Below, one piece after another: positions 23,501 to 30,226 of a DNA stretch of 31,813 nt (its first letter is position 1; the number at the start of each line of letters is the position of its first letter). A program made the translations under genes and the position numbers. Location of the stretch: assembly GCA_018262455.1 (NCBI GenBank), contig JAGSPR010000013.1, positions 1-31,813 on the forward strand, in the 5' to 3' direction. Below the pieces are notes generated by a model. That model had not been told where the DNA came from. It saw only the letters and a list, made by a program, of their open reading frames with translations, and ran no database searches. This DNA is from Deltaproteobacteria bacterium. Lineage in GTDB: Bacteria > Myxococcota > Polyangia > Haliangiales > Haliangiaceae.

Positions 23501-25188
23501 ATCGTGGTCTCGAGCGACATCACGAGCGCCTCGCGGATCGGATCGATCGGCGGGTTCGTGACCTGCGCGAACAGCTGGTGGAAGTACGCCGACAGGTTGG
23601 GCGCGTGCTCCGACAGCACCGCGAGCGGCGTGTCGGTCCCCATCGAGCCAGTCGGCTCCTTGCCATCGCGCGCCATCGGCTCGATCAGCAGGTTGATGTC
23701 TTCGTCGGTGTAGCCGTGCGCGCGCTGCTGCCTGGCGAGCTCGTCACCCTTGATGACCTCCGGCGGCGCCCCGGGATCGAGCTCCTCGATCTCGAACACG
23801 TTCTTGTCGAGCCACTTCTTGTACGGGAACCTGCCCGCGACATCGCGCTTGAGCTCGGCGTCATCGACGATGCGGCCCTCGGCGGTATCGACGACGAACA
23901 TCATGCCGGGCTGCAACCGGCCCTTCGACTGCACGCGCTCGGGCGGGACGTCGATCACGCCGGTCTCCGAAGCGAGGATGACGCGGCCCTCCGTCGTGAT
24001 CGTCCACCGCGCCGGCCGCAGGCCGTTGCGATCGAGCGTCGCTCCGACGAGCTGACCGTCGGAGAACACGATCGCCGCCGGCCCGTCCCATGGCTCGACG
24101 AGCGACGTCGCGTAGCGATAGAACGCCTTGCGATCGTCGTCGAGCTCGCTGCGCGAGTTGGTCCCCGCCCCGGGCACGGCGGGCGTGCCGCTCGCGCGCG
24201 TCGTGGGCTGGTTCTCCCACGCCTCGGGGATCATCATCATCATCGCGTGCGGCAGCGAGCGGCCACCGAGCGTCAGCAGCTCGACCATGTTGTCGAACTG
24301 CGCCGAGTCGCTCGTGGGTTTTCCAGGAGGCCCGGGCACGATGATCGGATGCAGCCGATCGAGCCCACCGTGGAACTTGGCGCTCTTGAGCTGGCTGCGC
24401 CGCGCCTGCATCCAGTTGCCGTTGCCACGCAGCGTGTTGATCTCGCCGTTGTGCGCGATGTAGCGGAACGGCTGCGCGAGATCCCAGGTCGGGAACGTGT
24501 TGGTCGAGAACCGCGAGTGCACCACCGCGATCGCGCTCGCGAGCTCGGGCGCGCGCAGATCGAGGAAGAACTGCGGCAGCTGGCGGGGCAGCAGCAGGCC
24601 CTTGTAGACGATCGTCTCGGTCGACATGCTCGCGACGTGGAAATAGCCGTCGGGATCCACGCCTCGCTCGCGCACGCGATTCTCCGCGAGCTTGCGGATC
24701 ACGAACAGCGTGCGCTCCCACGCCGATGGCGGCACGCGCCGCATTCGCACGTAGATCTGACGGAACACCGGCATCACACCGCGCGCCGTCGGCCCGACGT
24801 GTGCCGGATCGACCGGGACGTCGCGCCACCCGAGGACGCGCTGGCCCTCCTCCAGGATCACCTGCGCGACGATCTCCTCGCACGCCGCTCGCGCCGCCGG
24901 ATCCGGGGGCAGGAACAGCTGGCCGACGGCGAACCGCCGCCCTGGTGCGAGGTCGAGTCCGAGCCGCGCCGCCTCCTGGCGGAGGAAGCGATCGGGCAGC
25001 TGGATCAAGATCCCCGCGCCATCGCCGGTCTCGGGATCCGCGCCACAGGCCGCGCGGTGCGACAACCTGCGCAGCACCTCGAGCCCATCATCGATGATCT
25101 CGCGCGATCGCCGGCCCTCGATGTCGGCCACGAAGCCGACGCCGCAGGCATCTCGATCCATCCAGGGCTCGTATAGTGAACGCGACAA
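20596..25188 (-). CDS. gltB: Glutamate synthase, large (alpha) subunit
   Basis: This 1530-residue enzyme, the usual length, makes two glutamates from glutamine and 2-oxoglutarate. The class II glutaminase domain starts at Cys15 ([12 protein letters not shown]), which becomes the N-terminal nucleophile after propeptide removal. The central domain (about 430-780) is followed by the FMN synthase barrel, with [39 protein letters not shown] and [22 protein letters not shown], and the 3Fe-4S cysteines in [19 protein letters not shown] (about 1143-1156). The C-terminal beta-helix has repeated G-x-x-G turns. TTG 25188 is chosen because GGGAGTGA lies just upstream and [15 protein letters not shown] matches the family N-terminus; ATG 25161 has no ribosome site and would leave a very short propeptide. 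Confidence 0.96.
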   Translation of the reverse strand: [1530 protein letters not shown]

Positions 25189-25198
25189 GATCAGGTCA

Positions 25199-25203
25199 CT
25201 CCC
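25199..25203 (-). promoter_or_regulatory. Ribosome binding site supporting the TTG start of gltB
   Basis: On the minus strand GGGAG, continuing as GGGAGTGA, precedes TTG 25188 by 10 bases. It lies wholly in the 32-base gap after the RING gene. Confidence 0.6.
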
Positions 25204-25220
25204 GTCATGACCGACGGAGT

Positions 25221-25237
25221 CTAACGCGTCGCGTTAG
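25221..25237. promoter_or_regulatory. 17-bp perfect palindrome at the RING-gene stop
   Basis: CTAACGCG-T-CGCGTTAG is an 8-bp inverted repeat with a one-base centre. It includes the TAG stop of the RING gene and lies 33-49 bp upstream of gltB. With no loop it cannot form a good hairpin, so a dimeric DNA-binding protein is the more natural reader. Chance or coding constraint (NATR-stop) is not excluded. Confidence 0.4.
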
Positions 25238-27326
25238 TGGTTGCCAGCGTCCGCTTGGACTGAGGATCCTTCGCAGCGAGATCGGCCACCAGATCAGCCG
25301 CGTCGAGCCGCGTGAGCTGGTCTCCCGCGGTGCGGGCGTCGAGCACGTAGCCAGCGGACCCCGCGGGGATCGCGAGATCATCGCGCAGGACCGCGACCCA
25401 GGTCGGCGCGTTCGCCGCGGGGATCGCGGTCAGCTCGCCGTCGTGCTCGGAGGCGTGGAGTCGAGCGAGTCGCGCCAGCGTGGTCTCGCCGTCGCGGCGG
25501 CGGACCATGGCGATCCTGCCGTCCCGCTCGCGGATGTAGATGACGTTCGCGCGCGCCGCGGCATGGAGACACGCGACGTCCCACATCGTGGGCTGGGCGC
25601 CGGTCTCGATGAGATCCGCGAAGTCCTTGCCGAGAGGCGCGAGTGACGCTCGGTGGCTACCGACCGCGATCACCGAGCGACCGCCGAGGATGACGAGATC
25701 GCCGAGACCCCGATCGATGACCGCACGGGCGAACCGCCGCTTGGACTCGGCGCGCGCGATCAGCTCGGACCGCGTGGCGAGGACGATCGTCGCGATCACA
25801 TCAGGACGCAACGGCGCGCGCAGGTCGGGCATGCTCCACGAGCGGAGCACCTGGCCCTTCGGGATCACGACCCGGCGCGGCCAGGCGACCTCGCGCTTCG
25901 CCACGTGAGCGGCGAGGGTGAGCAGCAGACCTGGTGCTCCTCGGGGCATCCCGCGCTGCACCGTCTCGAGCACTTCGCCGAGCGCCTCGGGCTGCTTCGC
26001 GCAGGTCACGCGGACGAGGTGATCGGCCCGTCGCAACAGCTCGGCCGGTCGTTCTGCGAGCCGCGCCGCGGCGGCTCGCGCATCACCGGCTCGCAACGCG
26101 CCCTCGATGGGCCCCGCCCACGGCGAGACCCGGACACAGCTGTCCGTGATCCGGACACTCGGCATGGCCTGGATGCGCTCGGTCAAGGCTTGGCCAAAAC
26201 TCGAGGTCGCGACGTTCGTGCCGCGGACCGCCGCGAAGGCGAGCGTCGCTGCCGGCAGCTTCGCGGCGTACTCGAACGGATGCAGGCGCTCGCCGACGCG
26301 CTTCCACAGGCCCTGGTGGCGCATCATGTCCTCGAGCATCTCGCCGGCGGCTTCGCCGGGGACGACCAGGGGCCCGGGCGCCAGCCGCTCGAGCGCCTCG
26401 AGCACGGCACGACGCAACCCGCGGCTCACCGAGCGCAGCCGCATCGGCTCGACGAGCGACGGATCCGCACCCATCAGCACGCTGGCCACGCGCAGCACGT
26501 CGGTCGCGGTGCGTAGATGCCCCTGCGTCGTGCGCACCATCGCCGAGCGATCCGGAGCCACGATCCAGAGCCGGGCGAGCGCGATCGCCATCGTCTCCTT
26601 GATCGGGATCCGCTTGGGCAACCAGGTCGCAGCCTTCGGCCCCATCGTGTCGATCACGGTCTCGATCTCGGAGCGGTCATCCTTCGACAGTGGGGTGGCG
26701 CGCGCCAGCAGCCGTTCGAACCGCTCGCGCGCGACCCCGGCCACATCGAACGCGAGGTAGATCAGCCGGAGATCGCCGTCGTGCTGGGTCACGCGATCGG
26801 CGGCGTGCTCACTGGTGGGCGGCTGCACGAAGGGATCGCCGGGCGCGATCCGGCGGTGACAGATCGGACAGCCCGCATACGAGCCGCCCGCCCAGCACGT
26901 CTTGCAGACGAGGTGGCCACACGGGTCGAGCGCACCGACCGGCTTGACCTCTCCGCACCACGGGCAGGGCTGGTTCGGGCACGTCAGGAGCCAGCTCGAC
27001 ACCCGCCGCAGGTAGAGCGACGTCGGGTCACCCGGCGTCGCGTCGGGGAAATCGCGGGCCAGCGGCACCTGCGGACGACGCGCGCCCAGCGTCTTGCCGA
27101 GCGTCTCGAGCATCCAGTTGCGGAGGTCCTGGATCGTCTGGTTGGGCAGCCGCCGGATCGTCATCGCCAGGTCGAGGCTCATCACGAACCCGAGCTGGAG
27201 CAGCTGGTCCTCGAACCGATCGACATCGGCGTCCCGCGACGGCCTGGTTGCGGCCATCGCGACACGATCCGGATCCAGGACCACCGTGTGGGTGCGCGCC
27301 AGGAGGAGCGAACGGATCGGGTCCAT
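25221..27326 (-). CDS. RING-finger protein resembling the MXAN_6230/SCO0854 family
   Basis: This 701-residue cytoplasmic protein has a clean C3HC4 zinc-binding RING: C121-x2-C124, C136-x-H138, C141-x2-C144, C153-x2-C156, with the local text DPCGHLVCKTCW and GCPICHR. Spacing fits the eukaryotic RING consensus. Before it is a helical N-terminal part (1-110, MDPIRSLLLARTHTVVL...). After it is a long helical region containing 'MMRHQGLWKRVGERLHPFEYAAKLP' (split by normal text around it) and a C-terminal mixed domain (about 545-690). From memory it resembles RING proteins annotated as MXAN_6230/SCO0854 family in myxobacteria and Streptomyces; I cannot verify this here. Function is unknown; E3-ligase-like activity is possible but unproven. 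ATG 27326 is preferred over an upstream GTG at 27386. It is 32 bases upstream of gltB. Confidence 0.82.
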   Translation of the reverse strand: MDPIRSLLLARTHTVVLDPDRVAMAATRPSRDADVDRFEDQLLQLGFVMSLDLAMTIRRLPNQTIQDLRNWMLETLGKTLGARRPQVPLARDFPDATPGDPTSLYLRRVSSWLLTCPNQPCPWCGEVKPVGALDPCGHLVCKTCWAGGSYAGCPICHRRIAPGDPFVQPPTSEHAADRVTQHDGDLRLIYLAFDVAGVARERFERLLARATPLSKDDRSEIETVIDTMGPKAATWLPKRIPIKETMAIALARLWIVAPDRSAMVRTTQGHLRTATDVLRVASVLMGADPSLVEPMRLRSVSRGLRRAVLEALERLAPGPLVVPGEAAGEMLEDMMRHQGLWKRVGERLHPFEYAAKLPAATLAFAAVRGTNVATSSFGQALTERIQAMPSVRITDSCVRVSPWAGPIEGALRAGDARAAAARLAERPAELLRRADHLVRVTCAKQPEALGEVLETVQRGMPRGAPGLLLTLAAHVAKREVAWPRRVVIPKGQVLRSWSMPDLRAPLRPDVIATIVLATRSELIARAESKRRFARAVIDRGLGDLVILGGRSVIAVGSHRASLAPLGKDFADLIETGAQPTMWDVACLHAAARANVIYIRERDGRIAMVRRRDGETTLARLARLHASEHDGELTAIPAANAPTWVAVLRDDLAIPAGSAGYVLDARTAGDQLTRLDAADLVADLAAKDPQSKRTLATTNATR

Positions 27327-27419
27327 GGGGCCGGGGAAAAAGTGGGCGGAGAGTGGATGCGCTACCGATACGGCAGAAGGAAGCACACCCGGAGCCGCCC
27401 GCCCCGAACGGTATCACGA

Positions 27420-29225
27420 CTACTGTTCGGCGATCAGCGCCGCATCGCTCGCGACCATGTACTCGTGGTTCGTATTGGTGTCCCGGATCTGCGCGTAGAT
27501 CCAGCCATCCGAGCGGAAGTGCGGGTAGAGCGCGTACTGACCGGGCGCAACGTTGGTGATCCGCTTGGTCTCCCCGGTGGCGAGCTCGAGCAGGTAGACG
27601 TTCGCGGCGCCGCTCGTCAGGTAGGGCTGAAACGCCGGGTCGGCGGCGTCGGTGAAGCCGAGCTCGACCGCGTCGGCCGCGGTGACGTAGTGGTGGTACG
27701 CGATCCAGCGCTCGTCGAACGAGAACGCGGGCTTGCCACCGCTCACACAATACCGAGCGACCTCGGGTGCGGTGACGGTGTACGACGCGCCGGACATCGT
27801 GGCGTTGACCTTGCGGAGCACGAAGCCGAGCTGGCGATCGTTGGGGCCGGCGACCCGCGAGATGATCATGCGCGCCGACGGCGAGAGCACGGTGTCGCCC
27901 TCGAACGGTGTCTTGATCGAGACCTGCGGCTTGGACGTGAACTTGGTGCCATCGAACAGCATCGGGATGAACGACACGTAGCCGTTCGGGCCGAAGAACG
28001 TGTCCGGATCCCCAAGCGTCGCCTCATGGCCACCGTCGTCGGAGACGAACTCGCTGTCGATCGCGAAGAAGTCGCCGCCGAGCGCGCGACCGACGTGCTG
28101 GTAGAGCCCGATCGAGCTGATGTTCGAGCAGCCCGCCTCGGTCGTCGCGATCGCCGCGGGGTTCGACGTCAGCAGACTCATCGCGCAGACGTTGCGCTGG
28201 CCGCCCTGGAACACGAAGCCGGAGTTGTCGGGGAAGAACCCTGGATCGTAGAGCGCGCTGATCGAGACCGTGGTGCCGCGCTGCAGATCGTAGATGTACG
28301 AGCCGGGCACGTTGCGTACGCCGGCACCGATGAACCGCCCGTCGGCCGAGCTGCGCGTCCAGTACGACGTCGAGTACGTGACGTCGGCGAGCAGCCGCAG
28401 CCTGCCGCGCCCCGCGAGATCCCATCCCGCGCCGAACGGCTGGTCAACACCCAGCGGCACGTCGGCGAGGCAGGCCCGCGGATCGGTGGCGGCGCCGCAG
28501 CCGTGCATCGCCATCAGGTTCGTCTTGTTCAGCGCGCGCCAGCCGGCGGTCTTCATCGCCGCCACGTGCGCGCCGACGTCGCTCGAGGCTGCGGGGTCGC
28601 AACTGTTGGGCGGCGGGTCCTGGGGCAACGCCGCTTCGAGCTGCGGCAGCCCGCGTGCGAACCACTCGGCCACGAGGTCGAACTCGGCCTGGGTGAACTG
28701 GGGAACGGTGGTGCCGCGCGGCATCCCGACCTGCTTCTGGAACACCGCCATCTGCGCCGCCGCGTCGGCCCCGAACGCCTTGCGGAACGTGAACTCGAAC
28801 CATGGCAGGCTCGTCGCGGTCGCGACCACCCCGAGCTTCTTGGTCTGGAAGTCCGAGGTCCCGACCGCGGGCATCGAGCGCATGCAGTCGATCATCGTGC
28901 GCGCGGACTCGGGCGACGACACCGCCAGATCGGTGATGCAGGTCGTCATCGAGGTGTCGGACAGCGCTCGCCAGTACGAGAGGTGCTGGCGGGTCATGCC
29001 GTGGCATTCGTTGCAGCTCTGGCGCGCGTTCGGCACGTTCGCGCCGAGCAGCTCGAGGGCCTTGGTCGCGAGCTCGGCATCGGGCAACGCGACCGGGTTG
29101 CGGAACACTGGTGCCACCTCCGCGTCGGGCATCGGCGGGTCGGGCGGGGCGTCGGGCGGCGTGGCGGAGTTACCGCCACAGGCAGCGGAGACGAGGGAGA
29201 AGACCAACACGAGGGCGCGGCGCAT
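27420..29225 (-). CDS. Cytochrome c-like lipoprotein with beta-propeller C-terminus
   Basis: This 601-residue lipoprotein has the signal MRRALVLVFSLVSAAC (lipobox SAAC, Cys16) and a Pro/Asp-rich tether (ATPPDAPPDPPMPDAEV). One c-type heme site, SCNECHGM (C71, C74, H75), follows in a helical domain (about 40-245) that has further cysteines but no second CxxCH. From about 280 to 600 the chain is strand-rich with PD40/TolB-like phrases: 'SYWTRSSADGRFIGAG', 'DPGFFPDNSGFVFQGG', 'SPSARMIISRV', 'FSFDERWIAYHHY', 'LLELATGETKRITNVAPGQYALYPHFRSDGWIYAQ'. It is probably an outer-membrane or periplasmic electron carrier or heme sensor with a binding propeller. It lies 93 bases upstream of the RING gene in the same direction. 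Confidence 0.85.
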   Translation of the reverse strand: MRRALVLVFSLVSAACGGNSATPPDAPPDPPMPDAEVAPVFRNPVALPDAELATKALELLGANVPNARQSCNECHGMTRQHLSYWRALSDTSMTTCITDLAVSSPESARTMIDCMRSMPAVGTSDFQTKKLGVVATATSLPWFEFTFRKAFGADAAAQMAVFQKQVGMPRGTTVPQFTQAEFDLVAEWFARGLPQLEAALPQDPPPNSCDPAASSDVGAHVAAMKTAGWRALNKTNLMAMHGCGAATDPRACLADVPLGVDQPFGAGWDLAGRGRLRLLADVTYSTSYWTRSSADGRFIGAGVRNVPGSYIYDLQRGTTVSISALYDPGFFPDNSGFVFQGGQRNVCAMSLLTSNPAAIATTEAGCSNISSIGLYQHVGRALGGDFFAIDSEFVSDDGGHEATLGDPDTFFGPNGYVSFIPMLFDGTKFTSKPQVSIKTPFEGDTVLSPSARMIISRVAGPNDRQLGFVLRKVNATMSGASYTVTAPEVARYCVSGGKPAFSFDERWIAYHHYVTAADAVELGFTDAADPAFQPYLTSGAANVYLLELATGETKRITNVAPGQYALYPHFRSDGWIYAQIRDTNTNHEYMVASDAALIAEQ

Positions 29226-29250
29226 GCGGGCGCATCTAACCCCAAACTGC

Positions 29251-29262
29251 CCCCCTAGGGGG
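29251..29262. promoter_or_regulatory. 12-bp palindrome upstream of the cytochrome gene
   Basis: CCCCCTAGGGGG is a perfect palindrome 26-37 bp upstream of ATG 29225, in the divergent intergenic region 29226-29472. It is a possible operator. The rest of this 247-bp gap holds the plus-strand promoter candidate described separately. Confidence 0.35.
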
Positions 29263-29388
29263 ATCTCGGTCTCATGCGAGCCGCTAACAGTTGAGCGTGC
29301 GCCGTCTCACCTGTAAGCCCCCGAACCTCTGTACGTTGTTGCGCGTCGGGCGCATCGGGCGCATCCGTCCTTGGCGTCGCCCGCTGGT

Positions 29389-29417
29389 TTGACTCCGGGC
29401 ATCCCTTTGGGAATACT
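29389..29417 (+). promoter_or_regulatory. Candidate sigma-70-type promoter for the WxxGxW gene
   Basis: TTGACT (29389-29394; 5 of 6 to the -35 consensus) and AATACT (29412-29417; 4 of 6 to the -10) are separated by exactly 17 bp. They lie 56 bp upstream of ATG 29473, which has a strong AAGGAG at 29461-29466. In such G+C-rich DNA this combination is notable. Confidence 0.55.
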
Positions 29418-29472
29418 CCGCGCTTAAACAATTCGGGGACATGGCCGTCCAACCGGTCCAAAGGAGACTCCA

Positions 29473-30222
29473 ATGACTCGCAAGAACCTTCTACTGGCCT
29501 TCGGTTTCGCGACCGCGCTCGCTGCACCGGCCTGCGTGGTGAGTGGCAGAGGCTCGCTGCACGCGACCGGCACGACCTCTGCCGTGGTTTATCAGGAGCC
29601 GCCGCAGGAACAGGTCGAGACCGTCACCGTCCGCCCCGGCTTCGTGTGGATTCGCGGTCGCTGGGACTGGCAGAACGGCCAGTGGGCCTGGGTCGGCGGA
29701 CGCTGGGAGCGCGAGCGCGTCGGATACACCCGGCAGCATGGCCACTGGGAGCGCCGCGGCAACGCTTGGCACTGGGTCGAGGGTCGCTGGGTCGGTGGTG
29801 CCGCGGTCGTCGATACCAGCAATGCGTCGGGCGGCGTCGTCGTCACGGGCGGCACGCATCCGGTCGGCCACGAAGGTCATCAAGGCCACGAGGGCCACGA
29901 GGGTCCCCCCGCGGGCGGGATCGTCGACGCGAGCAACGCTTCGGGCGGCGTCGTGGTCTCCGGCGGCACGAACCCGGCGTACCCATCCGCTGCACCGCCG
30001 CCTCCGCGCGCGGAGACCTCGGGCAAGAAGGCCGGCTTCGTCTGGGTGTCGGGTCACTGGGACTGGAAGGCCGGTCAGTGGGCATGGCTCGAAGGACACT
30101 GGGAGCGCGAGCGCGCCAACAAGGTCTGGACCCCGGGTCGCTGGGAGCTCCAGGGCGGTCGGTGGACGTGGATCGAGGGCAGCTGGACTGCCGGCGGGCC
30201 CGTCGTTCGCGATCACCGCTAG
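29473..30222 (+). CDS. Exported WxxGxW repeat protein with His-rich linker
   Basis: This 249-residue protein has an N-terminal signal peptide (MTRKNLLLAFGFATALAAPAC). The Cys21 context APAC is a weak lipobox, so it could be a lipoprotein or cleaved by signal peptidase I. Two repeat blocks (about 57-106 and 189-238) contain six W-x2-G-x-W motifs: WIRGRW, WVGGRW, WVEGRW, WVSGHW, WLEGHW and WIEGSW. This is the YXWGXW-type repeat common in cell-envelope proteins of deltaproteobacteria. Between the blocks lie a duplicated segment (SNASGGVVV[T/S]GGT) and a His/Glu/Gly run, GHEGHQGHEGHEG (132-144), that could bind metal ions. A strong promoter-like sequence and ribosome site suggest abundant expression. 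It ends 4 bases from the convergent porin gene. Confidence 0.85.
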   Translation: MTRKNLLLAFGFATALAAPACVVSGRGSLHATGTTSAVVYQEPPQEQVETVTVRPGFVWIRGRWDWQNGQWAWVGGRWERERVGYTRQHGHWERRGNAWHWVEGRWVGGAAVVDTSNASGGVVVTGGTHPVGHEGHQGHEGHEGPPAGGIVDASNASGGVVVSGGTNPAYPSAAPPPPRAETSGKKAGFVWVSGHWDWKAGQWAWLEGHWERERANKVWTPGRWELQGGRWTWIEGSWTAGGPVVRDHR

Positions 30223-30226
30223 ACCG

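Noticed and set aside
24228..24245. Runs of CAT/ATC trinucleotide repeat
   Set aside because: They encode MMMMIPEAW within the glutaminase domain of gltB, a normal family sequence.
22144..25176. A 1010-codon open frame on the plus strand
   Set aside because: It is antisense to gltB, rich in Arg/Asp/His as expected for a shadow frame in G+C-rich DNA, and has no domain pattern.
26517..29258. A 913-codon plus-strand frame opposite the RING and cytochrome genes
   Set aside because: Its composition is Arg/Gly/Asp-biased and it lacks motifs, while the opposite strand has clear RING, heme and signal-peptide features.
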